Of a stretch of DNA of 64,000 bases, positions 47,091-58,505 are shown piece by piece. The notes under the pieces were generated by a model. It was not told the origin of the DNA, did not search any database, and saw nothing but the letters and a program-made list of their open reading frames with translations. The DNA is taken from the NCBI GenBank assembly GCA_030180135.1, contig CM058236.1, forward strand, positions 9,135,357-9,199,356. The letters are read 5' to 3'. Origin of the DNA: Orychophragmus violaceus. Its lineage: Eukaryota; Streptophyta; Magnoliopsida; Brassicales; Brassicaceae. The translations under genes were made by a program, and so were the position numbers. Within the stretch, counting starts at the first letter, position 1; every line of letters begins with the position of its first letter.

Positions 47091-47900
47091 ACTGGAATCA
47101 TCTATTCCTATAATCCCTTCGTCACTATATCTCGATCCGGCATAAGGCAAGATCCGTGTCATCCTTATTAAGCCAAAATCATGTTCATCGAATTCCGATT
47201 CATACTGACAAGCCAAACGACTGACAATCACCTCGTTTGAGTGTGGCCACACATTTTCTCAGTATCAAATCTTCGATGGGCCCTGAGATATTTATCTCCT
47301 GTTATATAGGAGGGACAATTCCCATCTTGTTCAATCCCTGTTCCTTCACACGCTTCATGATACGCCCAATCAATGTCTTTATGATCACCAGTTACGGCTG
47401 ACGTTTGACAAGGTCAAAGCGGACCAATTCACATGTAAGAAATCATGATGAACTCAGGTCTAAGGACTATACTCTATAGTCGTAATGAAAACTCTCATGA
47501 CACTTATATAACTATCCCGTAGAGTTCTCATCAGTGGGTCATGTCCGATCATGTGTTCTCCAACACATATCTATGTGATTGACTTTAATACTCTTATTAA
47601 TGACTCCATGAAACTTAGTCATCAGTCACCTCACATGCTAGTCTCACGCGGTTGTTAATGTCCCATTTTAACAACCTTGACCAGGGACCAATCATAATTT
47701 ATGTCATTTATTATCTATAGGGTTTCATGATCAAGTCACATACTTGATGACCTATAAAATGTCATAAATTACTTTGGGACTATTATTTAATAACCATTAT
47801 TAAATAATACAGATGTCAGATTTCAATAACATAATCAAATTATGTTTATACGAACATCATATCATAACTAAAATTAATAACAATGACTCCCACTAAAATT

Positions 47901-50468
47901 AAGATCACATCTTAAGACATCTAATGCCTTTAGCAGTAGCCCGACCCTCATTCGCCCTTGCTCAGCGTGTGTCGAAGGACACTGCGTCTTGCTAAGAGTA
48001 ATACCAAGAGTCATTTGCACAAACCCCTTCTTGGAATCATGCATACTGGACCTGTGTAAGACCTTATCACCATAAGTATCTTGACACACTCCAATTAGCT
48101 TGTCCAATCTATCTCCATAGATTCTTATTCCAAGAATGTATATGATTTCTCCCATATTTCTCATCGAAAAACAACTTTCGAGTCAAGTCTTAACAGACTT
48201 ATACAATGGAACTTCATTTCCGAGAAGTAGTATGTTATCAACATACAATACTAGAAATGCAACTGCGCTCCCACTAGTCATCTTGTAAACATTCGGTTCC
48301 TCTTCATTTCTGATAAAATCAAACATTTTGATTACTTTATCAAAACGAAGATTTCAACTCCGAGATGCTTGCTTCTATCCATAAATGGATCGATGAAGCT
48401 TGCATATCTTCCTAGCTTCATTGGGATCAATGAAAACTTCAGATTATGTCATGTACACATTCTTTTCTAGAATTCCATTAAGGAAAACTGTTTTCACATC
48501 CATCTGCCAGATCTCATAACCATTATGAGTGGCGGTTGCTAGGAGAATCCGAATGGACATAAGCATGGTGTCTGGGAATAGGTTTCTTCACAGTTAATAC
48601 CATGAATTTACTTGAAACCTTTTCCACCAATCCAGCTTCGGACATCGCCATTCCGGATTCAGCGGCTTTCAGCCACTTTCGGAGTCAAAGCCCATCATTG
48701 CTACTTCAAAATTCGCAGGCCCGTCACTTTCAATGATCAGTAGATCACGGCAATTTGTTACGAGAAATCCCCATTTTTCGGATTCGTGACGGATCCTATT
48801 GGATCTACGAGCTTCAGTCTTGTGTTAAAAGTCACGCACATATCTCATATGTAGACTTTTACCACGATCTAATTAACCAAGATTTAAACCGTAGTTAATT
48901 AAATCATAAACCAAAATATTTTGGTTCGCGACCTGTGTCGATCGATGCAACTTTTGCGTCGATCGACACATCTTTAAAACTCGCTTTTGAATGTATATCT
49001 AATATTCATTCATCAGATCCTTGCAAACCTTAGGCACCACAGTTGCAGGTTCTACAACTCTTTGTAGATCCAACTGCTGCTCTTCCTCATCGGGTTGAAC
49101 AGTCTCCTGTGATTCTCGAATTTCTTCGAGTTGTACTTTACTCCCACTGTTCTTCTTGGAAAGAAAGTCTTTCTCAAGAAAACATAGTTCCGAGCAACAA
49201 ACAATTTGTTCTCAAACTGGTTGTAAAAGTAGCACGCCTTGGTTTCGTCAGGACAACCAATGAAGCAGTACTTATCAGATTTGGGTGTGAGCTTATCAGA
49301 GATTAAACGTTTTATATAAGTCTCACAACTCCAAATCTTCATGATGGATAAATCAGAAACATTTCCATTTCACATCTCATGTGTTATCTATGTAACTGAT
49401 TTTAATGGAACACTATTTAATGTAAACTCAGACAATTTTAGAGTGTATTCTTAGAAGGATATTGGAAGATCTAAGTGACTCATATTTGATCGAACCATAT
49501 CTAATAAAGTCCGATTCAGGAGGAGTGACTTGTGAAACACTTTCACAATCTCTCAGATGATCACTACATTCTTGACTCAAGTATTCACCTCTATGATCTC
49601 ATCGCAGAGCTTTAATACTTTTGCCAAATTGATCCTGTACTTCATTCTAGACCTCTTTGAACTTTTCAAAAGATTCTAACTTATGTCTTATTAATAAGAT
49701 ATAACTGTACCTGCTGAATACATCAGTAAAGGTAATGAAGTACTGAAAATTTCCTCTAGCATTCGCGCTCATCGGCCCATATACATCTGTATGTATAAAG
49801 CCCAATAAGCCTCTGACCCTTTCATTATGTTCGTTCGCAACCTGTATCGACCGACGCACCGTATGTGTCGATCGATACTACCTTTGTTGAAAGGGGCCTG
49901 CGTCATTTTACCCAATAAACAAGATTCACTTTACTCATTATGATTCATAATCAGATGAGCCCAAAAGCCCATCACTATGGAGCTTCTGAATATATTTCTC
50001 ATTTATGTGGCCCAAAACGACAATGCCAGAAAGAAGTTTGATTTGTATCATTTGACTCGAATCTCTTGGTATTAATGTTATATTTATGCACATTCTGGTT
50101 TAGAACATGAAGTCCATTCTCTAATGGATTGCTACTATAAAATATATCACTGTAATCAATTGAATAACATTTATTCTTAATTTGAAAACTGATATCCTTT
50201 CATATCCTAACAAGGATTAGAAATAATCTTTCTGCTCATAGCAGATACATAGTAGCAGTTTTAAGTTCAAAACATGCCATAAAAGAAAACAAATGAAATA
50301 CTCCTACGGCTAATGCAGCAACTCTTGCTCCATTCACACTCATAGGTCCACTTGTCCTTTCTCCTTAATCCTACTTTTGCTCAGGCCCTGCACATTTTCA
50401 CAAAATATGAGTACCACGGCTGGTATCAAATACCCAATAAGTAGGACTGTAAGAAGTAACATTTACTT
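47901..50468 (-). pseudogene. copia C pol remnant
   Basis: Minus-strand fragments of integrase (HTDVYGPMSANARGNFQYF, SDKLTPKSDKYCFIGCPDET) and RT, with YVDN at 48234-48245 and protease DTS at 50419-50427. Many stops. RNase H is deleted. Two LTR-derived inserts with palindrome pairs lie at 48795-49040 and about 49830-49885. Confidence 0.85.
48795..49040 (-). repeat. LTR-derived fragment inside copia C pol
   Basis: About 245 bases aligning with the U3 part of an A-type LTR (GATGAATGAATATTAGATAT, palindrome pair 48935/48956, ACCAAAATATTTTGGTTTAT), placed between the integrase and RT remnants. Copy B has the same insert at 59305-59550. Confidence 0.8.
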
Positions 50469-51344
50469 CTATAACATAATACCTGAAGAAGAAGTCTCGT
50501 ACGTCTTCTTCAGCTTCTCATAATCTTCCAAGAATTTATTGCAGTTTCTTTTCAAATGCCCATAACCATTACAATAACGGCACTTAACATCTTCAGAACT
50601 GGTTTTAACCTTAGGAGCTTGGCCAGACTCGCTTAGATTCACAATCGAGCTCGTCTTTCCATCACCTTTGTTCTTACCAAGTTTCTTAAACTTTTTACCC
50701 TTTTGTACCATAAGGACATTTGGGGTGTCCTTCTTTATGTTAGGTTCAGCAGTCTTAAGCATCCCATGCAATTCAGTCAACGTCTTCGTCAAGTTGTTCA
50801 TGTTATAGTTCATAACAAATTGATCATAGCTTGACGGCAGTGACTGCAGGATGATGTCAGTAGCCAACTCTTGGCTAATGGGACAATCCAGTTTCCCCAG
50901 GTTATCAATATAACCCATCATCTTAATGACATGAGGACTAACTGGTTCGCCCATTGGTAGCTTGCACTCAATCAGAGACCTTACCGTCTGGTATCTCTGA
51001 GTTCGTGCCTGCTCCTGAAACATACCTTTCAGGCCAGTGATCATCTCTTTTGGCGACTCCACGTACTCATATTGCTTCTGCAATTCCGAGTTCATGGTAG
51101 CCAACATGAGACAACTCACATCCACCGCATCATTAGAATGCTTATCCCAAGCATCCTTATTTGACTGCCAGGCATTGGCTCGGTACTTCTTAGGGAAGAC
51201 TTTCTCAAGGACATAGTCCTTCTTCTCCTGCTTGAGAACAATTCTCAAGTTCCGATACCATTCAAGAAAGTTCGATCCATTTAACTTGTCCTTCTCAAGG
51301 ACGGATCGCAGGGAGAAATTGTTACGATGGTTTGTGCTAGACAT
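50469..51344 (-). CDS. copia C Gag
   Basis: 291-residue uninterrupted frame, starting MSSTNHRNNFSLRSVLEKDK. UBN2-type Gag with WYRNLRIVLKQEKKDYVLE and the CCHC knuckle CRYCNGYGHLKRNC near the C-terminus. The frame ends GIML because of a 1-base deletion (50475-50483) relative to copy A that cuts Gag off from protease and pol. All residues of the knuckle are kept. Expected role: virus-like-particle protein, possibly supplied to or working with another element's enzymes. Confidence 0.87.
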   Translation of the reverse strand: MSSTNHRNNFSLRSVLEKDKLNGSNFLEWYRNLRIVLKQEKKDYVLEKVFPKKYRANAWQSNKDAWDKHSNDAVDVSCLMLATMNSELQKQYEYVESPKEMITGLKGMFQEQARTQRYQTVRSLIECKLPMGEPVSPHVIKMMGYIDNLGKLDCPISQELATDIILQSLPSSYDQFVMNYNMNNLTKTLTELHGMLKTAEPNIKKDTPNVLMVQKGKKFKKLGKNKGDGKTSSIVNLSESGQAPKVKTSSEDVKCRYCNGYGHLKRNCNKFLEDYEKLKKTYETSSSGIML

Positions 51345-51930
51345 AGCTGAAAAACAAGGGAGTTTTAGTTATGATGTTCAAGAAATGAGAAGTCTTAACA
51401 ATTAATAAAACTCGCATTATATTCAAACAATGTTTCCTCAGATGAATATAATGATCCAAGACCCATACTTCACTAAACTTGAGTGAGCCACTGGCTATCA
51501 CCCAAATTTAGCTATCTAGGTAAGCAACAACTTTGCTAGTTATATCCAATACAACTCTTGGTTGTGGACTGACATCTTATGTCAAATCCACCTGATGTCT
51601 CTGAGCCCAAAACGATTTTGATGGCTCAGTCAAGTAAACCAATCTCTTCAGTCATGTAACTGTCGATGTCTTGCACTGCAAGTCCATCAACATGATTACC
51701 TCTGTCTTACTCGTGAAATGCGGACATCTTGCACTGCAAGTCTATCACACAACTCAATGAGTCTTGACAGTTGACAAGATTGGAAAGACATCAAGTATCA
51801 CTTGATATTTGAGTTGAGGAACGAAATCATTAAAACGTTCAGTTTTATTATGTTTTAATTCTTATAATTAATTGATTTATCATGCTTTGGTTCTGTGATT
51901 GCAGGTTCCAAAACCCAATCATCGAATCTG

Positions 51931-52262
51931 ATGTCGACCGACACTACTATAGTGTCGATCGATACAGAGTAACCAAAAGCAATCCGCGATAACCGATCAA
52001 TCCAATTGATCCGGTTTTGAGTACCGGTCGGTGTCGATCGATGCTACACTAGCATCGGTCGATGCCAACCTAATCAAACCAATCGCAATTCAAACCATTT
52101 AACCAAGCTCGATAACCGGTCCAATCCAATTGAACCGATTCATCATTCTAGTGAGGTCTGTGTCGACCAACACAACTCTTGTGTCGATCGACACCAGGTG
52201 AATAAGTTCTATTCGGGTTATCCTTCTGTGTCGACCGATACCCGTTTGGTGTCGATCGACAC
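51931..52262 (-). repeat. four paired-palindrome modules in the leader of copia C
   Basis: Pairs starting at 51931/51952, 52031/52052, 52160/52181 and 52228/52249. Every spacer is 7 bases. Several members are changed by one or two bases, but the pairing and spacing hold. Confidence 0.92.
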
Positions 52263-52409
52263 AGTGCGATAAGCCCTAATCGTTTTTCAATCAAAAAACC
52301 TAAAACTAGATTTTCATAAAAACGAATTTCAGCATGCTTGTATCAACTATACAGAGATTCAGATTCAACTAATCTAATCAACATGCTACAGATTCAATGG
52401 AACCCTAAA

Positions 52410-52421
52410 GCTCTGATACCA
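52410..52421 (-). promoter_or_regulatory. primer-binding site of copia C
   Basis: Reverse complement is TGGTATCAGAGC, one base inside the 5' LTR. Confidence 0.9.
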
Positions 52422-52422
52422 C

Positions 52423-53154
52423 TGAAGGAATTTCTAGCAGATTCCTAATCCAATTAGGCAATCCTAGTCTGAATTCCGAGCCTAGGATCTACAGGTTCAT
52501 GTAATTGAATCTATCAGATCTGAAGATTACCTGGTGATTAATGCCGCGGAAGTCTTAGCAAGTAATCGAGATCTAGAGCGCCTCAAGTGCTGCGCCTCTA
52601 CTGGTATCCACACGCACACAGAACTGGACAACAGGGATGCTAGTGCCTATCAGAGATCTGATCTCCAGAGAGGTTTCTTTTCTGTTTCTGGTGGCTGTGA
52701 ATTAGGTTAAGATCGAGTTTAGGTCGACCATATATCTTATATATGTTGACTTAAACCGCAACGGGATTAACTAATGATTAAACCGATTTAATCTGCTAAT
52801 CCGCGAGTTGTGTCGACCGACACACTCTTTGTGTCGATCGACACAGTCGATCCGTGTCGACCGATACACATAGTGCGTCGATCGACACTGCCCAGAAAAG
52901 ATGACATCGAATGCATATCAAATATGCATTCATCCGATCATTACACTAATGATCAACCTCACATTCAATGTCCAGTTTGCTTAGGTGTGTGACCCTGTAG
53001 GATCATATAACACTAGCAATGAGTTCTAAACTCATTGATCATAAGTGGCTTCTAGCAAAGCATTACGAGTACCTAGTGTCATATGATTGTCTCATCTCGA
53101 CAACACGGCTTTCTCTCAGAGTAAGTACAAATAGATTTCAGGACATTCCCAACA
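52423..53154 (-). repeat. 5' LTR of copia C
   Basis: 732 bp on the minus strand. Palindrome pairs at 52810/52831 and 52854/52875. Confidence 0.92.
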
Positions 53155-53420
53155 ATATTGTGGGTCCCACGTGAATAGTTAAGAACCGGGTTCTAAAAAT
53201 CCTTATTTAAGAACCGGTTCTTACACTGTTCATGACACGTGGCAGATTGTCATTCGTCTATTTTTTTTTTTTTTTACACTTTCCCCAAAAAATTTTTTTT
53301 TTTTTTTAAGAACCCCATAGGGGAATTAGAACACTTCCATTGGGGTTTCTTAAGGATTTCTTAGCGCTAATACCTAGGTAAACTTAAGAAACTCCACCCC
53401 AATAGTTCCTTAGAGCATGT
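53155..53420. mobile_element. Harbinger-like MITE cluster, right side
   Basis: Continues the MITE interrupted at 46356 (GTGGGTCCCACGTGAATAG, AACCGGTTCTTACACTG), then runs into a second MITE-like end (TTCCATTGGGGTTTCTTAAG) and TTAGAGCATGTAC at 53411. Individual boundaries are not resolved. Confidence 0.55.
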
Positions 53421-53825
53421 ACAATCTGCCACGTGTCAGATTCGGATCTACAGTAAGATAGAAACAGAAGCATACATTGATTTAAGAAACAAAAAGAGGA
53501 CTTCCACATTAAAGAAAATAAATGGTAATACCAAGACATCAGCTTCGTCTGTTCCAGATTTTTTCTCAGCAAGCTTGCCTTTCTTCTCTTCTCAGGTTAC
53601 AATTAATCAAACCTCTACTCTGATTTTTTGGCACCATAAAAACGTAATGGCACCATAATAACGTAATGAGTGTGAACATGTGTACGAACTGAAACTCCAA
53701 TAAAGACAGTGATCGACATTAGAATCAATCGACAAAAGAAAGAACCAAATGAATAAACATATGCAGCTGTCTACATAATCATTGAGCAAATAAAAATTTC
53801 ATCTTTAGTCTCAAGATAATATTTG

Positions 53826-54430
53826 AAATCAAGAACTTGTAGAGTGCAAACAGTGTCGGTTGAGGAGAAAATAGTTACGATGGCTGAATAAAAAAAAAAG
53901 ATAAGAAAAGAAACATAGTTTGATGAACATATGCAGATAAAAAAAGATATAAGCTCAGCGAGAGATCTCACCAAGATAGTGTAGAGCACTCAATCCCTTA
54001 AATCCCAATTTGGAAAACAGCGACCAAGTGTGTGGTTCAGAACAAACTGATTGCAGATACTCACATAAGATGATATTTGATGGTCGGCAAAGTAATTAAT
54101 TATGATTACTGTAAAAAATATTCCAAACGGAATAATGACAGTGGAGATGAAAATTCCGATCACACTAAACGCCACGATGGTAAAAAATTTGTGAAAGAAC
54201 TTTTTCTTGACTTGGAATATGCCAAAAACGGGAAAACAAATCTTCACTCCCAATCTCCATATGATAGTGGAGAATTTTATCAACATAGCATAGTAACCGA
54301 TCCAGGCAAAGCTTACCCGGCATTGAAAATGATTGGAGGAAGAAGATAAATGAGGAAGAGTTCTTCGTCAAACACCAAAATGTGAGAACTCGACGACTTG
54401 GGGATCGCGACGACATCAACTTCAGACATT
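53826..54430 (-). pseudogene. NHX-type Na+(K+)/H+ exchanger pseudogene fragment
   Basis: Minus-strand exon-like pieces in the order of vacuolar NHX antiporters: SHILVFDEELFLIYLLPPII + FNAG (about 54313-54405), QVKKKFFHKFFTIVAF with IGIFISTVIIPFG (about 54120-54215), SKLGFKGLSALHYL (about 53985-54030) and AIVTIFSSTDTVCTLQVLD (53826-53883). This resembles the NHX1-4 group, best to my memory Arabidopsis NHX3. A GT donor follows the first piece, and a good polypyrimidine-AG acceptor precedes the last, but the expected AG before the second piece is missing. The N-terminal membrane segments and everything after the fourth piece are absent. About 100 of some 500 residues remain. Confidence 0.75.
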
Positions 54431-54924
54431 GCCGGAACTCGAGTACTATGGAGTACATAGGATTGTGACTGATGTGTGATGAATTTTTTTTTGTGCGATG
54501 CGGTTTGTGTCGATGGAAGCCCTTCATTTATAAGACCAACGAAACGCCCAAATAACAAAGGTTGTGCACAGAAAGTCTGAGGTATTGATTGAGATTCTTG
54601 GCATTAATTTGAGGTAGATGTGGGATTTAAGAATCTGGAAAATTAGAAAGATACGTAAATGTTTCAGGCGACTCCTGTGGGAAGGGAACAATTGCTCGTA
54701 TGCCACTTTTTCTTTTAAAAAAATCCCCAGTGCCCCTCTTATGTTTATGAATTTCTTTATCAATTTCTTTTAATTTGAAATTGTATGAAAAGACGGAAAA
54801 TCCTTCTTCTTATCTAACAATTACTGATTTTACATGGACTATCCATCTCGCCAAATAACCCATCCAGTTTTATATTAAATTAATTTTTATAGAATATGTA
54901 CAACTGGGAATTACTGGAAAACCT

Positions 54925-55197
54925 GGGTTAAGGGTTAAGTTTTCAGGATTTAGGGTTTAGAATTTGGGTTCAAAATTTAAAGTATAGTTTTTAGGGTTCA
55001 CGGTTTAGGGTTTAGGGTTTAGAATTTGGATTTAGGGTTTAGTTTTTAGGGTTTGGGTTCAAGGTTTAGGGTTTAGTTTTTAGGGTTGTAGTTCAAGGTT
55101 TAGGGTTTAGTTTTTAGGGTTTGGGTTCATGGTTTAGGGTTTAGGTTTGGGTTCATGGTTTAGTATTTAGGGTTTAGTTTTTAGGGTTTGGGTTCAG
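54925..55197. repeat. degenerate telomere-like TTTAGGG array, left part
   Basis: Tandem words TTTAGGGTTTAG, TTTTTAGGGTTTGGG and TTCATGGTTTAGGG, roughly 35-50-bp higher-order units. Continues at 61985 after removal of copia B. Confidence 0.85.
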
Positions 55198-55927
55198 TGT
55201 TGGGAATGTCCTGAAATCTATTTGTACTTACTCTGAGAGAAAGTCGTGTTGTCGAGATGAGACAATCATATGACACTAGGTACTCGTAATGCTTTGCTAG
55301 AAGCCACTTATGATCAATGAGTTTAGAACTCATTGCTAGTGTTATATGATCATACAGGGTCACACACCTAAGCAAACTGGACATTGAATGTGAGGTTGAT
55401 CATTAATGTAATGATCGGATGAATGCATATTTGATATGCATTCGATGTCATCTTTTCTGGGCAGTGTCGATCGACGCACTATGTGTATCGGTCGACACGG
55501 ATCGACTGTGTCGATCGACACAAAGAGTGTGTCGGTCGACACAACTCGCGGATTAGCAGATTAAATCGGTTTAATCATTAGTTAATCCCGTTGCGGTTAA
55601 GTCGACATATATAAGATATATGGTCGACCTAAACTCTAGCATAACCTAATTGATAGCCACCAGAAACAGAAAAGAAACATCTCTGGAGATAAGATCTCTG
55701 ATAGGCACTAGCATCCCTGCTGTCCAGTTCTGTGTGCGTGTGGATACCAGTAGAGGCGCAGCACTTGAGGCGCTCTAGATCTTGATTACTTGCAAATAAC
55801 TTCCGCTGCTAATCACCAGGTAATTACTAGATCTGATAGATTCAATTACATGAACCTGTAGATCCTAGGCTCGGAATTCAGACTAGGATTGCCTAATTGG
55901 ATTAGGAATCTGCTAGAAATTCCTTCA
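55198..55927 (+). repeat. 5' LTR of copia B
   Basis: 730 bp. Palindrome pairs at 55464/55485 and 55508/55529, then a TATATAA at 55608-55614 set in an inverted repeat (GTCGACATATATA and TATATGGTCGAC), 66-144 bases downstream of the pairs. Confidence 0.94.
55608..55614 (+). promoter_or_regulatory. candidate TATA box of the copia B LTR
   Basis: TATATAA in the centre of a near-perfect inverted repeat spanning 55601-55628. The same arrangement occurs in the 3' LTR of B (about 61658-61685) and in copy C. Confidence 0.6.
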
Positions 55928-55928
55928 A

Positions 55929-55940
55929 TGGTATCAGAGC
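55929..55940 (+). promoter_or_regulatory. primer-binding site of copia B
   Basis: TGGTATCAGAGC, one base after the 5' LTR, complementary to the initiator methionine tRNA 3' end. Confidence 0.9.
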
Positions 55941-56089
55941 TTTAGGGTTCCATTGAATCTGTAGCATGTTGATTAGATTAGTTGAATCTGAATCTCTGTA
56001 TAGTTGATACAAGCATGCTAAAATTCGTTTTCATGAAAATCTAGTTTTTAAGGTTTTTTGATTGAAAAACGATTAGGGCTTATCGCACT

Positions 56090-56421
56090 GTGTCGATCGA
56101 CACCAATCCGGTATCGGTCGACACAGAAGGATAACCCGATTAGAACTTATTCACCTGGTGTCGATCGACACAAGAGTTGTGTCGGTCGACACAGACCTCG
56201 CTAGAATGATGAATCGGTTCAATTGGATTGGACCGGTTATCGAGCTTGGTTAATGATGGTTTAACTGCGATTGGTTGATTAGGTTGGTGTCGACCGATGC
56301 TAGTGTAGCATCGATCGACACTGACCGGTATTCGAAACCGGATCAATTGGATTGATCGGTTATCGCGGATTGCTTTTGGTTATTCTGTATCGATCGACAC
56401 TATAGTAGTGTCGGTCGACAT
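56090..56421 (+). repeat. four paired-palindrome modules in the leader of copia B
   Basis: Pairs starting at 56090/56111, 56158/56179, 56287/56308 and 56387/56408, all with 7-base spacers. GGACCGGTTATCG-type words lie between modules. Confidence 0.93.
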
Positions 56422-56604
56422 CAGATTCGATGATTGGGTTATGGAACATGCAATCACAGAACCAAAGCAAGACAGATTATTTAATTATAAGAATTAAAAC
56501 ATAATAAAACTGAACGTTTTAAAGGTTCCGTTCCTCAACCAAATATCAAGTAATACTTGATGTCTTTCCAATCTTGTCAACTGTCAAGACTCGTTTCATT
56601 GAGT

Positions 56605-56700
56605 GATAGGCTTGCAGTGCAAGGTGTCCACAATTACATGAGTAAGGCAGGAAGTAATCGTGTTGATGGGCTTGCAGTGCAAGGCGTCAACAATTACATG
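56605..56700 (+). repeat. 60-bp tandem repeat in the leader of copia B
   Basis: CTTGCAGTGCAAGGTGTCCA and, 60 bases on, CTTGCAGTGCAAGGCGTCAA, each followed by CAATTACATGA. Confidence 0.85.
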
Positions 56701-57008
56701 ACTGAAAAGATTGGTTTACTTGACTGGGCCATCAAAATCGTTTTGGGCTCAGAGACATTAGGTGGATTGGACATAAGATGTCGATCCACAACCAAGAGTT
56801 ATATTGGATATAACTAGCAAGGTCGTTGCTTACCTAGATAGCTAAAGTTGGGTGATAGCCAGTGGCTCACTCAAGTTTAGTGAAGTATGGGTCTTGGATC
56901 ATTATATTCATTTGATGAAACATTGTTTGAATATAATGCGAGTTTGCTTAATTGTTAAGACTTCTCATTTCTTGAACATCATAACTAAACCTCCCTTGTT
57001 TTCCAGCT

Positions 57009-57887
57009 ATGTCTAGCACAAACCATCGTAACAATTTCTCCCTGCGATCCGTCCTTGAGAAGGACAAGTTAAATGGATCCAACTTTCTTGAATGGTATCG
57101 GAACTTGAGAATTGTTCTCAAACAGGAGAAAAAGGACTATGTCCTTGAGAAAGTTCTCCCCAAGAAGTACCGAGTCAATGCCTGGCAGTCAGATAAGGAT
57201 GCTTGGGATAAGCATTCTAATGATGTGGTGGATGTGAGTTGTCTCATGTTGGCTACCATGAACTCGGAATTGCAGAAGCAATATGAGTACGTGGAGTCGC
57301 CAAAAGAGATGATCACTGGCCTGAAAAGTATGTTTCAGGAGCAGGCACGAACTCAGAGATACCAGACGGTAAGGTCTCTGATTGAGTGCAAGCTACCAAT
57401 GGGCGAACCAGTCAGTCCTCATGTCATTAAGATGATGGGTTATATTGATAACCTGGGGAAACTGGATTGTCCCATTAGCCAAGAGTTGGCTACTGACATC
57501 ATTCTACAGTCACTGCCGTCAAGCTATGATCAATTTGTTATGAACTATAACATGAACAACTTGACGAAGACGTTGACTGAATTGCATGGGATGCTTAAGA
57601 CTGCTGAACCTAACATCAAGAAGGACACCCCAAATGTCCTTATGGTACAAAAGGGTAGAAAGTTTAAGAAACTTGGTAAGAACAAAGGTGATGGCAAGAC
57701 GAGCTCGATTGTGAATCCAAGCGAGTCTGGCCATGCTCTTAAGGTTAAAACCAGTCCTTCTGAAGATGTTAAGTGTCATTATTGTAATGGTTATGGGCAT
57801 TTGAAAAGAAACTGCAATAAATTCTTGGAGGATTATGAAAAGTTGAAGAAGACGTACGAGACTTCTTCTTCAGGTATTATGTTATAG
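57009..57887 (+). CDS. copia B Gag
   Basis: 292-residue uninterrupted frame starting MSSTNHRNNFSLRSVLEKDK, with UBN2-type Gag and the CCHC knuckle CHYCNGYGHLKRNC close to the end. The frame closes with GIML at the same 1-base deletion as copy C (57873-57880), so no Gag-Pol fusion can form. The next frame holds the protease remnant with DTS at 57929-57937. Gag is the only intact frame of this young element. Confidence 0.9.
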   Translation: MSSTNHRNNFSLRSVLEKDKLNGSNFLEWYRNLRIVLKQEKKDYVLEKVLPKKYRVNAWQSDKDAWDKHSNDVVDVSCLMLATMNSELQKQYEYVESPKEMITGLKSMFQEQARTQRYQTVRSLIECKLPMGEPVSPHVIKMMGYIDNLGKLDCPISQELATDIILQSLPSSYDQFVMNYNMNNLTKTLTELHGMLKTAEPNIKKDTPNVLMVQKGRKFKKLGKNKGDGKTSSIVNPSESGHALKVKTSPSEDVKCHYCNGYGHLKRNCNKFLEDYEKLKKTYETSSSGIML

Positions 57888-58439
57888 AAGTAAATGTTAC
57901 TTCTTATAGTCCTACTTATTGGGTATTGGATACCAGCTGTGGTGCTCATATTTTGTGAAAATGTGCAGGGCCTGAGCAAAAGTAGGATTATGGAGAAAGG
58001 ACAAGTGGATCTACGCGTGGAAATGAAGCAAGAGTTGCTGCATTAACCGTAGGAGTATTTCATTTGTTTTTCCTTTTATGGCATGTTTTGAACTTAAAAC
58101 TGCTACTATGTATCTGCTATGAGCAGAAAGATTATTTCTAATCCTTGTTTGGATATGAAAGGATATCAGTTTTCAAATTAAGAATAAGTGTTATTCATTT
58201 GATTACAGTGATATATTTTATAGTAGCAATCCATTAGAGAATGGATTTTTATGTTATAAACCAGAATGTGCCTAACTATAACATCAATATCAAACTTCTC
58301 TCTGGCATTGTCATTTTGGGCCACGTAAGTGAGAAACAGATTCAGAAGCTCCATAGTGATGGGCTTTTGGGATCATCTGATTATGAATCACAATGAGTAA
58401 AGTGAATCTTGTTTATTGGGTAAAATGACAAAGGCCCCT

Positions 58440-58505
58440 TTCGGAAAAAGGGTAGTGTCGATCGACACAAACGATGCATCGGTCGACACAGGTCGCGAAC
58501 GGATA
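58440..58505 (+). repeat. short palindrome-pair insert in the integrase region of copia B
   Basis: Pair at 58455/58476 followed by CAGGTCGCGAAC. Copy A (38167-38215) lacks it and reads straight through. Copy C carries the equivalent at 49844/49865. Confidence 0.85.

Larger units (their letters stand above)
46357..53154 (-). mobile_element. Ty1/copia element copy C
   Basis: Minus-strand element with LTRs of 721 and 732 bp and a perfect 5-bp duplication ATATT (46352-46356, 53155-53159). By eye the LTRs differ by an 11-bp indel and about three substitutions, so it is a young insertion. It has the same structural defects as copy B: Gag isolated by a 1-base deletion, DTS protease, YVDN reverse transcriptase, no RNase H, and LTR-derived inserts in pol. 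Confidence 0.92.

Noticed and set aside
52810..52992. 60-codon frame in the copia C LTR, also at 55360-55542
   Set aside because: Translation of the palindrome pairs and LTR; antisense of itself in the other copies.
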